Assembly (NCBI RefSeq): GCF_025564065.1
Contig: NZ_JAMGZK010000052.1
Location: forward strand, 186,001 to 250,000
Length of the DNA stretch: 64,000 nt
Direction of reading: 5' to 3'
From: Silvania hatchlandensis
Lineage (GTDB): Bacteria; Pseudomonadota; Gammaproteobacteria; Enterobacterales; Enterobacteriaceae
Shown: piece by piece, positions 28,690 through 37,697 of the stretch
Position numbering within the stretch: position 1 is the stretch's first letter
Layout of the letters: each line of letters starts with the position of its first letter
Position numbers and translations under genes: made by a program
Notes under the pieces: model-generated
What the model was told of the DNA's origin: nothing
Databases searched by the model: none
What the model saw: the letters and a program-made list of their open reading frames with translations, nothing else

Positions 28690-28705
28690 AGTGATCGGCT
28701 TAACA
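28690..28705 (+). promoter_or_regulatory. CRP-site candidate upstream of cstA
   Basis: AGTGA-TCGGCT-TAACA matches 8 of 10 conserved positions of the CRP consensus with the right 6-base spacer, about 120 bases before the cstA ATG. cstA is a classic CRP-activated carbon-starvation gene in E. coli. The remaining 28534-28825 gap shows nothing else. Confidence 0.45.
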
Positions 28706-28825
28706 ATGTTATGTAAATGACTGGTTGGATGTCTGCTTTTGTGTGTAGTTGAGTTGTTAAATCTTAAGCGAGTGTTATAGATACAAAATGTAACATCTCA
28801 CTTCTGCGATGATGGAAACCATAAA

Positions 28826-30931
28826 ATGATTAATTCAGGGAAATACCTCATCTGGGCTGCGCTCTCCGTGGTGGGGGCCTTTGCGTTGGGCTATATCGCC
28901 CTTAATCGCGGGGAACAGATTAATGCGCTGTGGATAGTGGTTGCCGCAGTCTGTATTTATCTGATTGCCTATCGCTTTTACGGGAAGTTTATTGCTCATA
29001 ACGTGCTCGCGGTTGACGCCACGCGCATGACGCCAGCGGTGCGGCATAACGACGGTCTGGACTATGTGCCGACCGACAAAAAAGTGCTGTTCGGTCACCA
29101 TTTTGCCGCCATCGCCGGGGCCGGACCGCTGGTCGGGCCGGTGCTTGCCGCGCAGATGGGCTATCTGCCGGGGATGATCTGGATCCTCGCCGGCGTAGTG
29201 CTGGCCGGTGCGGTGCAGGACTTTATGGTGCTGTTCGTCTCTACCCGCCGCGACGGGCGTTCGCTCGGCGAGCTGGTGAAAGAGGAGATGGGCCCGACCG
29301 CCGGGGTGATTGCGCTGGTGGCCTGCTTCATGATTATGGTGATTATCCTCGCGGTACTGGCGATGATCGTGGTGAAAGCCCTGACCCACAGCCCGTGGGG
29401 AACCTACACCGTGGCCTTTACCATCCCGCTGGCGATTTTTATGGGCGTCTATATTCGCTATCTGCGTCCGGGGCGCATCGGTGAAGTGTCGGTGATTGGC
29501 CTGTTCTTCCTGATCTTCGCCATTATCTCGGGCGGCTGGGTAGCTGAGAGCCCAACCTGGGCGCCGTACTTTGACTATACCGGCGTGCAGCTCACCTGGA
29601 TGCTGGTGGGTTATGGCTTTGTCGCCGCGGTGCTGCCGGTCTGGCTGCTGCTGGCGCCGCGCGATTACCTCTCTACCTTCCTGAAAATCGGCACCATCAT
29701 TGGGCTGGCGATCGGGATTCTGATCATGCGCCCAACCCTGACCATGCCTGCGCTGACCAAGTTTATTGACGGCACGGGCCCGGTCTGGTCCGGGAGCATG
29801 TTCCCGTTCCTGTTTATCACCATCGCCTGTGGCGCGGTGTCTGGCTTCCATGCGCTGATCGCTTCCGGCACCACGCCGAAGATGCTGGCGAATGAGAACC
29901 AGGCCTGCTTTATCGGCTACGGCGGCATGCTGATGGAGTCCTTCGTCGCCATTATGGCGCTGGTCTCGGCCTGTATTATCGATCCGGGTGTTTACTTTGC
30001 GATGAACAGCCCGATTGCGGTGCTGGCTCCGGCCGGAACGGTGGACGTGGTGGCGTCTGCGGCGCAGGTAGTCAGCGGCTGGGGCTTTGCCATTACCCCG
30101 GAAACCTTGACCCAGATTGCCAACGAAGTGGGCGAGCAGTCGATTATCTCCCGTGCGGGCGGTGCGCCGACCCTGGCGGTAGGGATGGCCTACATTCTGC
30201 ACGGCGCGCTGGGCGGGCTGATGGACGTCTCCTTCTGGTATCACTTCGCCATTCTGTTCGAGGCGCTGTTTATCCTGACGGCGGTGGATGCGGGAACCCG
30301 TGCGGCGCGCTTTATGCTGCAGGATCTGCTGGGGGTGATTTCTCCGGGGCTAAAACGCACCGAATCGCTGCCGGCCAACCTGCTGGCGACGGCGCTGTGC
30401 GTGCTGGCCTGGGGTTACTTCCTCCATCAGGGGGTGGTCGATCCGCTGGGCGGTATCAACACCCTGTGGCCGCTGTTCGGTATCGCTAACCAGATGCTGG
30501 CCGGGATGGCGCTGATGCTTTGTGCGGTGGTGCTGTTCAAGATGAAGCGGCAACGCTACGCCTGGGTGGCGCTGGTACCGACCTCCTGGCTGCTGATCTG
30601 TACCCTGACCGCCGGCTGGCAGAAGGCCTTTAGCGCCGACGCCAAAGTGGGCTTCCTCGCGATCGCCAACAAGTTCCAGGCGATGATCGACAGCGACAAC
30701 ATTCCGGCGCAGTATACGAAATCACAGCTGTCACAGCTGGTGTTCAACAACCGTCTGGATGCCGGGCTGACCATCTTCTTTATGGTGGTGGTTGTGGTGC
30801 TGGCGCTGTACTCTGTGAAGACGGCCCTGGCGGCCCTGAAACAGGACAAGCCAACCGCGAAAGAGACGCCGTATGAGCCGATGCCTGCTAACTATCAAGA
30901 GATTGTGACCCAGGTGAAAAGGGCGCATTAA
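28826..30931 (+). CDS. cstA: carbon-starvation protein A, pyruvate/peptide transporter
   Basis: 701 residues, the E. coli length, with about 16-18 hydrophobic spans. N-terminal CstA-domain segments are intact (NDGLDYVPTDKKVLFGHHFAAIAGAGPLVGP shown by its pieces GHHFAAIAGAGPL and GAVQDFMVL). Induced on carbon starvation in E. coli and linked there to peptide and pyruvate uptake. It is followed by ybdD after a short repeat element. Confidence 0.96.
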   Translation: MINSGKYLIWAALSVVGAFALGYIALNRGEQINALWIVVAAVCIYLIAYRFYGKFIAHNVLAVDATRMTPAVRHNDGLDYVPTDKKVLFGHHFAAIAGAGPLVGPVLAAQMGYLPGMIWILAGVVLAGAVQDFMVLFVSTRRDGRSLGELVKEEMGPTAGVIALVACFMIMVIILAVLAMIVVKALTHSPWGTYTVAFTIPLAIFMGVYIRYLRPGRIGEVSVIGLFFLIFAIISGGWVAESPTWAPYFDYTGVQLTWMLVGYGFVAAVLPVWLLLAPRDYLSTFLKIGTIIGLAIGILIMRPTLTMPALTKFIDGTGPVWSGSMFPFLFITIACGAVSGFHALIASGTTPKMLANENQACFIGYGGMLMESFVAIMALVSACIIDPGVYFAMNSPIAVLAPAGTVDVVASAAQVVSGWGFAITPETLTQIANEVGEQSIISRAGGAPTLAVGMAYILHGALGGLMDVSFWYHFAILFEALFILTAVDAGTRAARFMLQDLLGVISPGLKRTESLPANLLATALCVLAWGYFLHQGVVDPLGGINTLWPLFGIANQMLAGMALMLCAVVLFKMKRQRYAWVALVPTSWLLICTLTAGWQKAFSADAKVGFLAIANKFQAMIDSDNIPAQYTKSQLSQLVFNNRLDAGLTIFFMVVVVVLALYSVKTALAALKQDKPTAKETPYEPMPANYQEIVTQVKRAH

Positions 30932-30932
30932 T

Positions 30933-30968
30933 CCCTCACCTTAACCCTCTCCCCAGCGGGGAGAGGGG
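30933..30968. repeat. GGGGAGAGGG-type half element between cstA and ybdD
   Basis: CCCTCACCTTAACCCTC followed by the small hairpin CTCCCC-AGC-GGGGAG. It is one half of the inverted element seen complete at 26105-26221 and sits inside the cstA-ybdD operon, where it could set mRNA stability between the genes. Confidence 0.7.
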
Positions 30969-30989
30969 ATAAATACGAGACGTAACCTT

Positions 30990-31187
30990 ATGTTCGATAC
31001 CCTGTCAAAAGCCGGTAAATACTTAGGCCAGGCGGCCAAAATGATGATTGGTGTGCCGGACTACGATAACTATGTCGAGCATATGCGCATCACCCACCCT
31101 GACCAGGCTCCAATGACCTACGAGGAGTTCTTCCGCGAGCGCCAGGAAGCGCGCTATGGCGGCAAGGGCGGCGCGAAGTGCTGTTAA
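30990..31187 (+). CDS. ybdD: DUF466-family small protein YbdD
   Basis: 65 residues, the E. coli length, with the family pattern Y(L)[41 protein letters not shown] and the C-terminal GGAKCC. Such small proteins accompany CstA and BtsT transporters (YbdD and YjiX) and are thought to assist them. Its stop overlaps the stop of the convergent antitoxin gene by three bases. Confidence 0.93.
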   Translation: MFDTLSKAGKYLGQAAKMMIGVPDYDNYVEHMRITHPDQAPMTYEEFFRERQEARYGGKGGAKCC

Positions 31188-31588
31188 CCCTCTTTCGGTA
31201 AATACAAACTGATCTGTTCCTGCTTACAGCCGTAAATCGCGGCCAGTTTTTCACGGGTGCGTTTTTGCGGACGAGAATCTACCGCCTCAAGCTGTGACAC
31301 GGCGGACTGGCTGATGCCCAGTTTGTCGGCGACGTCCTGTTGGGATAAGCCGCAGTGAATGCGCCAGGCGGCCTGTAGGCTGACATTTTCGCTGTGCATC
31401 AGGTTACAGACTTCTCCCGGCAAACCCACGTTGTCATAGATATCTGATTCGTAGGGGATGTCTTCCCATTCGCTCTCGTCATCGTCGTCATAATCCAGCA
31501 TGGCTAAGCGCATGCGAAAATAATCACTGTACGGAATGACGGCATATTGCGCTTTTCCTTCTTCATCCTTAATTATCTGAACAGTCAT
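31184..31588 (-). CDS. antitoxin with Phd-like N-terminus and Xre-type HTH C-terminus
   Basis: 134 residues. The first 25 residues ([21 protein letters not shown]) look like the N-terminal strands of Phd/YefM antitoxins. A very acidic stretch ([12 protein letters not shown]) follows, then a Xre/HigA-type HTH ([22 protein letters not shown]). It should neutralise the RelE-type toxin and repress their joint promoter. ATG at 31588 has GAGGAG 8 bases upstream, inside the toxin gene; the two genes overlap by 20 bases. Toxin-first order is as in higBA and relE/xre pairs. Confidence 0.8.
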   Translation of the reverse strand: MTVQIIKDEEGKAQYAVIPYSDYFRMRLAMLDYDDDDESEWEDIPYESDIYDNVGLPGEVCNLMHSENVSLQAAWRIHCGLSQQDVADKLGISQSAVSQLEAVDSRPQKRTREKLAAIYGCKQEQISLYLPKEG

Positions 31589-31865
31589 ATTTCGTATGCT
31601 CCTCGTGAAGATAGGTGGTGGTTGTTCGACGTTTAACTGACACAACGTGGCAGGTATTACTCTGCTGATACGCTAATGTGTAGATGACTCTGTAGTCACC
31701 TATTCGCAATCGATAGTGGTTTTCGGATGAGGATAATTTTTTAATATCCGCGACAGGTGCGGCGGCGTCATCCATTGTTTCGAGCCTTGACTTAATGCGC
31801 TTCTGATACCGACTATCGATTTTAGAAAATTGCTTCTCTGCGGTTTTTGACCAGACAATCTTCAT
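31569..31865 (-). CDS. RelE/ParE-family toxin
   Basis: 98 residues with the RelE fold pattern: KIVWSKTAEKQFSKID, a central helix, LSSSENHYRLRIGDYRVIY and a terminal strand (HVVSVKRRT). RelE-like toxins cut mRNA on the ribosome, while ParE-like ones act on gyrase; the motif R-I-G-D-Y-R-V-I-Y fits RelE better. ATG at 31865 has GGAGG 6 bases upstream. The upstream AT-rich stretch may hold its promoter. Confidence 0.8.
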   Translation of the reverse strand: MKIVWSKTAEKQFSKIDSRYQKRIKSRLETMDDAAAPVADIKKLSSSENHYRLRIGDYRVIYTLAYQQSNTCHVVSVKRRTTTTYLHEEHTKYDCSDN

Positions 31866-32008
31866 CCGTACCTCCACTGTACGCCCACAAGAAATATAAG
31901 GAAATAATAAGACTATTAGATAAATTCCGAATGTCTTATGGGGTACTGTAGAGCGGGGATCAAACCGGCGAAAGCGGTAAAACCACAACCGTCGAGGCGG
32001 CGCGAAAG

Positions 32009-32032
32009 CGCCTCTGTCGGGCGACAGAGGCG
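32009..32032 (-). terminator. hairpin between the toxin-antitoxin pair and the SDR gene
   Basis: A perfect 10-bp stem CGCCTCTGTC/GACAGAGGCG with a 4-base loop, 24 bases past the SDR stop. On the minus strand it is followed by CTTTC only, so it is a weak rho-independent candidate. Confidence 0.45.
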
Positions 32033-32055
32033 GACATAGAAGATGTGATCAGGCT

Positions 32056-32799
32056 TCAGGCATTCAGCCCGCCGTCGACATCCAGCCCGGTGCCGGAGAT
32101 CTGCCCGGCGGCGGGGCTGGCCAGAAACGTCACCGCTGCGGCGATATCTTCCGGCTGGCCGTAATGCCCGGTGGCAATGAGCTGACGCTGAGAGTCGGCC
32201 TGCTCGCCGTCCTCCGGGTTCATATCACTGTTGGTCGGGCCAGGATGCACCAGGTTTACCGTGATGCCGCGCGGGCCCAGATCGCGCGCCAGACCACGGG
32301 TCAGGGAGTTGAGTGCAGATTTGGTCATCGAATAGACAGAGATGCCGGGCTGGGCCACGCGGTTTGCCAGACAGCTGCCGATATTAATGATGCGCCCGCC
32401 CTCGGAGAGATGCGCGAGTGCAGCCTGGGTGGCAATCACTACCCCACGGATGTTGACGTTGATCAGCGCATCAATGTCCGCCAGCGTCATCGCTTCCAGC
32501 GGACCCCCGCGCGCAATCCCGGCATTGTTGACCAGAATATCCAGCCCGCCGAGGGTGCGCGCCGCGTGCGTGACGGCATCCTGAATGGCCTGTGCGCTGG
32601 CGCTGTCGGCCTGAATCGCCGCGCTTTGTCGCCCAAGAGCCGTAATTTCATCCGCCACGGCCTGGGCTTTGTCGGCGGATTTTTCATAGGTGATAACCAC
32701 ATCAGCACCCGCCTGAGCAAGCGACAGCGCGATGGCGCGGCCCAGGCCCCGGCTGCCGCCGGTAACCAGCGCCTTCTTACCTGTTAAATCGATCTGCAT
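32056..32799 (-). CDS. short-chain dehydrogenase/reductase
   Basis: A 247-residue classical SDR. NAD(P)-binding TGGSRGLGRA near residue 14, NNAG near 90, catalytic Ser in NIGSCLAN and YSMTK with Tyr and Lys, then the C-terminal DVDGGLNA typical of FabG-like enzymes. The substrate is unknown. GAGGT lies 7 bases before the ATG. It is not part of the E. coli gene order here (ybdD-hcxA), so it arrived with or beside the toxin-antitoxin pair. Confidence 0.85.
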   Translation of the reverse strand: MQIDLTGKKALVTGGSRGLGRAIALSLAQAGADVVITYEKSADKAQAVADEITALGRQSAAIQADSASAQAIQDAVTHAARTLGGLDILVNNAGIARGGPLEAMTLADIDALINVNIRGVVIATQAALAHLSEGGRIINIGSCLANRVAQPGISVYSMTKSALNSLTRGLARDLGPRGITVNLVHPGPTNSDMNPEDGEQADSQRQLIATGHYGQPEDIAAAVTFLASPAAGQISGTGLDVDGGLNA

Positions 32800-32868
32800 G
32801 ATGACCTCGTTAGAGAGTGGTGAGAACCCTCATTAGGTATAGAAGGCGCTTGCCCGGCGTCAATGCGC

Positions 32869-33957
32869 TTAGCGGGTGAGGTTTTCCACTTTCTCAAATG
32901 CGGCGCGCAGAACATCCGCTGTGAGCGCGATCGGCAGGGCGTGAATCGACTCCACCGGACGCAGGGTATGGGCGATAACTCTATCCAGTTCCTCGCGGTT
33001 GTGGATGTCCACTTCCAGCGCGCGCAGGGTGGTTGGCAGGTTGAATCGCTGGTACGCCGCCACCAGTTCGTTCAGCACGTCGTCCTGGTCGAGCAGGGCG
33101 CTCTGGACCAGAATGCCGTACGCCACTTTGGTCCCGTGCAGGAACGGGGCGGTCTGCGGCAGCACGGTTAAACCGTTATGCACCGCATGCGCGGCGGCCA
33201 CGCGGGTGTAGCGCTCGCCGAGCCCGCCGACCATGCCTCCACCGGCGATAATGGCATCCACCACGTCGCGAAAGCCCTGCGTCACCTTACCGCGCGCCTG
33301 GTCGGCCAGCGCCTGCTCGCTCTGTTCCAGCAGCACGTCGCGGATCGCCAGCGCGCCGTTAATTCCGAGCCGGACCGTCAGGGGCAGGTTTTCAGGCTGC
33401 GGGGCCAGCACGACCGCTTCGTACCACTTCGCCAGCGTATCGCCGATCCCCGCCAGCAGGTATTCCGCCGGGGCGTTGAGGATAATCTCAGGCTCGACCA
33501 GCACCAGGTAGTTGGCGTCATCAAAAATTTCAAAATGCAGCGCCTGCCCGGCATCGTTGTACCACACCGACAGCGGGGTCCACGCCGCGCAGGTCGCCGC
33601 GATGGTCGGGATCGCCACCACCGGCAGCCCCAGACGCCGCGCCACCGCTTTAACCGTATCCAGCAGGGCGCCACCGCCGACGCCAATCACCACGCTGCGA
33701 TCGCTTCCGGCCTCCTGCGCCAGCTGGTTGACGTCGTGCTCGCTGCAGTGGCCGGTAAACAGCAGCCGTTTTGCCCCCTCTGCATGGAAGCTCTCTGGCA
33801 GGAAGGGTTGTGCACCGGCAATGGCGCGTTCACCGTAGATCCACACCGCGCGGTCGAGTTGCTCCGGGGTAAAGAAATCGTGCAGGCGGGCAAGGGCCCC
33901 GGCGTGGGAGTAGTAGTTGGCCGGGCCGGGAACGACGCGGATATCAGTGTTGCTCAT
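32869..33957 (-). CDS. hcxA: hydroxycarboxylate dehydrogenase A (iron-type alcohol dehydrogenase family)
   Basis: 362 residues, matching E. coli YbdH/HcxA in length and motifs: IGVGGGALLDTVKA (NAD site), PTIAATCAAWTPLSVWY, GIGDTLAKWYEA, AAHAVHNGL and HGTKVAYG with the metal-site His residues. Family members reduce 2-oxo acids such as 2-oxobutyrate. ATG at 33957 is used (AAGGA 7 bases upstream). It is divergent from the methionine-salvage-linked ABC transporter across a possible met-box array, which raises the thought that the methionine 2-oxo acid is also a substrate; that is inference. Confidence 0.9.
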   Translation of the reverse strand: MSNTDIRVVPGPANYYSHAGALARLHDFFTPEQLDRAVWIYGERAIAGAQPFLPESFHAEGAKRLLFTGHCSEHDVNQLAQEAGSDRSVVIGVGGGALLDTVKAVARRLGLPVVAIPTIAATCAAWTPLSVWYNDAGQALHFEIFDDANYLVLVEPEIILNAPAEYLLAGIGDTLAKWYEAVVLAPQPENLPLTVRLGINGALAIRDVLLEQSEQALADQARGKVTQGFRDVVDAIIAGGGMVGGLGERYTRVAAAHAVHNGLTVLPQTAPFLHGTKVAYGILVQSALLDQDDVLNELVAAYQRFNLPTTLRALEVDIHNREELDRVIAHTLRPVESIHALPIALTADVLRAAFEKVENLTR

Positions 33958-33991
33958 GTTGTTGTCCTTTTTGCGAAGCGCTAACCTGATG

Positions 33992-34015
33992 TTATGTCTG
34001 GACATCCGGATGGCT
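33992..34015. promoter_or_regulatory. degenerate MetJ met-box array between hcxA and the ABC operon
   Basis: Three adjacent 8-mers, TTATGTCT, GGACATCC and GGATGGCT, each match the met box AGACGTCT at 5 of 8 positions. This is weaker than the two mtn sites, but MetJ works cooperatively on runs of imperfect boxes. It would place both the transporter operon and hcxA under methionine control. Confidence 0.4.
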
Positions 34016-34117
34016 AATATTATTTTGCTTTATCTTATGCTTTTTCTGTCGTTGCCAGCCAGACCCGGCTGTGAAAAATTCTATAAATCAAAAGATTAAT
34101 CATAGGGATCACGGCGG

Positions 34118-35620
34118 ATGATAACCAGTCGCCTCGAGATGCGTGGCATCAGCCTGGCCTTTTCGGGCTTTCAGGCGCTGTCGCGCGTCGATTTTACGCT
34201 GACGGGCGGATCGGTTCACGCGCTCACCGGCGCGAACGGTGCCGGGAAATCCACCTTGATGGCGGTGCTGTGCGGCACGCACGCGCGCTATGAAGGCGAA
34301 ATCAGCATTAACAATCAGCCGGTCGCCATTCGCGAACCGGTCGATGCCAAACGGCTGGGCATTCATCTGGTGCAGCAGGAAGTGGACGTGGCGCTGATCC
34401 CCGGCCTCAGTATTGCCGAAAATATCATGCTCGACCATCTGGCGCAGCCGGGACATCGCTACCGCTGGGGTACCGTGCGCGAGCAGGCCCGTCTGGCGCT
34501 GGCGCAGCTGGACGTCACTCTCGATGTGCGCCGCTCCATCGACAGCTGCTCGCTGGCCGAAAAGCAGCAGATTTTGCTGGCGCGGGCGCTCTCCCATCAC
34601 TGTCGTTTTCTCATTCTGGATGAACCCACCGCGCCGCTGGACGCTCATGAGAGCGAACGGCTGTTCGCGGTGGTGCGTCGTCTGCAGCAGCAGGGTATTG
34701 GGGTGGTATTTATCTCGCACCGCATTCATGAGCTGAAAGCGATCTGCGACACCTTAACCGTGCTGCGCGACGGCAAGATGATTGAGTCCGGGCCGATGGC
34801 CGAGCTGAGCGGCGAGGCGATTGTCGAGAAGATGCTCGGCCACGAGTTGAGCGATATCTATCCGCCTGCACGCCCGGCCTACAGTGATGAAACCCTGCTC
34901 CGCGTAGAGGGATTGCATGACGAAGGGCTGCTGAAGGATATCTCCCTGCACCTGCGCAAAGGCGAAATCCTCGGGATTGCCGGGCTGGCGGGGGCCGGGA
35001 AAACGGAACTCTGCAAAGCGCTGTTTGGTGCCAGCAAAAGTCGGGTAGCGAAGGGCGAACTGAACCAGCAGCCGTGGAAGCCGCAGGATCCGGCGGATTC
35101 GGTACTGCGCGGACTGGCGCTGGTGCCGGAAGAGCGGCGCAAAGAGGGCATTTTTATCGATGAGCCGGTAAGCATGAACCTGGCCGTCAGCGCCGATAAC
35201 ACGTTCTCGCGCTGGAGCCTGTTCGGCCACCGTCAGGCGTGGCGCTGGGCGGAAGAGGTGATTGCCCGGGTCGGCGTGCGTACGCGCGGGCCGGGGCAGG
35301 TACTGCGTCGGTTGTCCGGCGGCAATCAACAGAAAGTGGCGATTGGCAAATGGCTGCGCGGGAATGCGCAGGTGCTGATCTTCGACGAGCCCACCAAAGG
35401 GGTGGACGTGAAGGCCAAAACCGACCTGTTCCAGCTGATCGACGGCCTGGCGCGGGAAGGCAAAGGAGTGATTTACGCCTCGGGCGAATTCGCCGAGCTG
35501 GTAGGCCTCTGCGACCGCATCTGCGTGCTGTGGGACGGGCGCATTGTGGCGGAAGTGGACGGGGCAAGCGCCCGCGAAGAGACATTACTTTATTATTCAA
35601 CCGGAGGAACGGCGTCGTGA
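34118..35620 (+). CDS. ribose-type ABC transporter, fused double ATPase (methylthioribose importer candidate)
   Basis: A 500-residue RbsA/XylG-type protein with two halves. Walker A GANGAGKST, Walker B FLILDEPTAPLD, then the second-half P-loop GLAGAGKTEL, signature LSGGNQQK and IFDEPTKGVD. It is the first gene of an operon with permease, binding protein and LVIVD protein, all coupled or within 20 bases. The operon lies directly beside mtnK, whose substrate is 5-methylthioribose, a ribose derivative, so that compound is the best guess for the cargo. GTGA overlap with the permease gene. Confidence 0.9.
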   Translation: MITSRLEMRGISLAFSGFQALSRVDFTLTGGSVHALTGANGAGKSTLMAVLCGTHARYEGEISINNQPVAIREPVDAKRLGIHLVQQEVDVALIPGLSIAENIMLDHLAQPGHRYRWGTVREQARLALAQLDVTLDVRRSIDSCSLAEKQQILLARALSHHCRFLILDEPTAPLDAHESERLFAVVRRLQQQGIGVVFISHRIHELKAICDTLTVLRDGKMIESGPMAELSGEAIVEKMLGHELSDIYPPARPAYSDETLLRVEGLHDEGLLKDISLHLRKGEILGIAGLAGAGKTELCKALFGASKSRVAKGELNQQPWKPQDPADSVLRGLALVPEERRKEGIFIDEPVSMNLAVSADNTFSRWSLFGHRQAWRWAEEVIARVGVRTRGPGQVLRRLSGGNQQKVAIGKWLRGNAQVLIFDEPTKGVDVKAKTDLFQLIDGLAREGKGVIYASGEFAELVGLCDRICVLWDGRIVAEVDGASAREETLLYYSTGGTAS

Positions 35621-36612
35621 GCAAGGCCCTTTCAGTGACTGCGGCGGCGTCTGGCCGTCAGCAAATTTTCGATTTTCTCTATAAATGGGGCATGTTGCTG
35701 ACGGTGGTCGCGCTGGTGGCCATTTTTGGCGTGGCGTCGGAGAACTTCCTCGATCCCTTTAACATCATCAACATTCTGCGCTCCATCGCCATCGTGACGG
35801 TGATTGCCATTGGCGTCTCCATCTCGCTGACCGTCGGCGGGTTTGATCTTTCGGTCGGCTCGACCGCGTCGCTGGCGAACGCGCTGGTGATCTCGCTCTT
35901 CGTCTGGCACGGCTTTGGCACCACCGAGTCGATCCTGATCACCCTGGCGCTCTGTACCCTGGTCGGGCTGTTTAACGCCTTTTTGATTGTCATCCTGCGC
36001 ATTCCGGACATGCTCGCCACGCTGGCCAGCCTGTTTGTGATTCAGGGCGTGGCGATGACCTACAGCTACGGCGGATCGATTACCGAAAACATGGTTCTGC
36101 CGAGCGGTGACATGGCCGAAGGCGTTATTCCGACTGCGTTTGGCGCGCTGGGGCAGGTACCCACCATCGTCATTATTATGCTGGCAGTGACCGTGCTGGC
36201 GCAGCTTGGGCTGTCGCTGACCACCCACGGGCGGCGGATGTACGCCATTGGCGGCAACCCCGAGGCAGCGCGTCTGTCCGGCATTCGCACCACCCGCTAC
36301 AAGGTGGCGGCCTATGTGATTGCTTCGCTGCTGGCGGGTCTGGGCGGCATTCTGCTGGCCTCGCGCATTGGCTCCTCGCAGGTGAATGCGGGCGGTGGCT
36401 ATCTGATGGATGCGGTGGCGGCGGCGTGGATCGGCTTTTCGCTGGCGGGTTCCGGTAAACCGAATGCGCTGGGCACGCTGGTGGGAGCGGTGATCCTCGG
36501 CGTGCTCTCCAACGGGCTGGTGATGCTCTCGGTGCCGTATTACGCGATGGACATTATAAAAGGGCTGGTGCTGGCGGTTGCGCTGGCAATCACCTACATA
36601 CAAAAACGTTAA
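35617..36612 (+). CDS. ribose-type ABC transporter, permease (methylthioribose importer candidate)
   Basis: A 331-residue RbsC-family permease with the segment VSISLTVGGFDLSVGSTASLA and the cytoplasmic loop GGNPEAARLSGIRTT. The GTG start overlaps the ATPase stop by four bases and has GGAGG 9 bases upstream; longer in-frame upstream starts would run through the ATPase gene in another frame and are rejected. The channel probably acts as a homodimer. Confidence 0.88.
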   Translation: MSKALSVTAAASGRQQIFDFLYKWGMLLTVVALVAIFGVASENFLDPFNIINILRSIAIVTVIAIGVSISLTVGGFDLSVGSTASLANALVISLFVWHGFGTTESILITLALCTLVGLFNAFLIVILRIPDMLATLASLFVIQGVAMTYSYGGSITENMVLPSGDMAEGVIPTAFGALGQVPTIVIIMLAVTVLAQLGLSLTTHGRRMYAIGGNPEAARLSGIRTTRYKVAAYVIASLLAGLGGILLASRIGSSQVNAGGGYLMDAVAAAWIGFSLAGSGKPNALGTLVGAVILGVLSNGLVMLSVPYYAMDIIKGLVLAVALAITYIQKR

Positions 36613-36632
36613 CAACACAACGGAAAATCATA

Positions 36633-37697
36633 ATGAAAAAAATTGCACTCTCTTTAGTCGCGCTGGGGTTACTGTCATCGTTACCGGGCTACGCCGCAAC
36701 ACCTGCACCGGTTCCGGCCGCGATTGCCAACCATGACGGACAGATCCGCATTGCGGTGATCCGTAACCTGGGCTCGGACGACAACACCACCCAGTTTGTC
36801 TCCGGTGCCATTCAGGAAGGGAAAAAGCACGGGTTTAAGGTCAGCACCTTTTTAAGCAACGGTGATGACGCCAAATTCCAGGACTTCGTGAACCAGGCGA
36901 TCAGCCAGAAATACGACGGCATTATCCTCTCTCAGGGCCGCGATCCGTACTCCACCGCGCTTATCAAAAAAGCGGTCGATGCAGGGATCAAAGTGGCCGT
37001 GTTTGATACCGCCGTGAACGGCGAGATCCCGGGCGTAACCGTCACCCAGCAGGATGACGCCTCCCTGACCAATCTCTCGTTCGGCCAGCTGGTGAAAGAC
37101 TTCAACGGCAAGGCTAACATCATCAAGCTGTGGGTAGCTGGCTTCCCGCCAATGGAGCGTCGTCAGACAGCCTATCAGGAACTGCTCAAGCAGAACCCGG
37201 GCATCAAAGAGCTGGAATCTATCGGCGCGGTCTCCTCTGACGTGCAGGGCGATACCGCCAACAAGGTGGGTGCAGTGCTGGCGAAATACCCGAAAGGCAA
37301 GATCGACGCCATCTGGGGTACCTGGGATGCCTTCAGCCAGGGCGCGTATAAAGCACTGAAAGAGAACGGCCGTACCGAGATCAAACTCTACAGCATCGAT
37401 ATCTCTAACCAGGATCTCCAGCTGATGCGCGAAGCGAACAGTCCGTGGGTAGTGAGCGTGGCGGTGGATCCGAAGCTGATTGGTGCCACCAACGTGCGTC
37501 TCATTGCCAACAAGATTGCCGGTGAAACCACCCCGGCGACCTATGACTTTAAAGCGGCAGCAATCCCGCAGGCGCTGCTGTCGGCACAGCCTGGCGCGGT
37601 GAACGTGGCGTCACTGGGCAAAATCATTCCGGGCTGGGGCCAGACCGAAGACTTTATCGCACCGTGGTTTGCGACCCTGGAAGCGAAAAACAAATGA
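36633..37697 (+). CDS. ribose-type periplasmic binding protein (methylthioribose importer candidate)
   Basis: 354 residues with a signal peptide ending at GYA-A and the Peripla_BP_4 fold: IRIAVIRNLGSDDNT, KYDGIILSQGRDPYS, VAVFDTAVNGEIPG and IDAIWGTWDAFSQGA. It differs clearly from the binding protein of the first importer in this window. The family binds pentoses, autoinducer-2 and related sugars. Ligand assignment to methylthioribose rests only on context. Its stop overlaps the LVIVD gene start (ATGA). Confidence 0.88.
   Translation: MKKIALSLVALGLLSSLPGYAATPAPVPAAIANHDGQIRIAVIRNLGSDDNTTQFVSGAIQEGKKHGFKVSTFLSNGDDAKFQDFVNQAISQKYDGIILSQGRDPYSTALIKKAVDAGIKVAVFDTAVNGEIPGVTVTQQDDASLTNLSFGQLVKDFNGKANIIKLWVAGFPPMERRQTAYQELLKQNPGIKELESIGAVSSDVQGDTANKVGAVLAKYPKGKIDAIWGTWDAFSQGAYKALKENGRTEIKLYSIDISNQDLQLMREANSPWVVSVAVDPKLIGATNVRLIANKIAGETTPATYDFKAAAIPQALLSAQPGAVNVASLGKIIPGWGQTEDFIAPWFATLEAKNK

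Noticed and set aside
28835-30244. A 469-codon minus-strand frame opposite cstA
   Set aside because: Antisense of a full-length cstA; its His/Arg/Gln-rich composition is that of a shadow frame.
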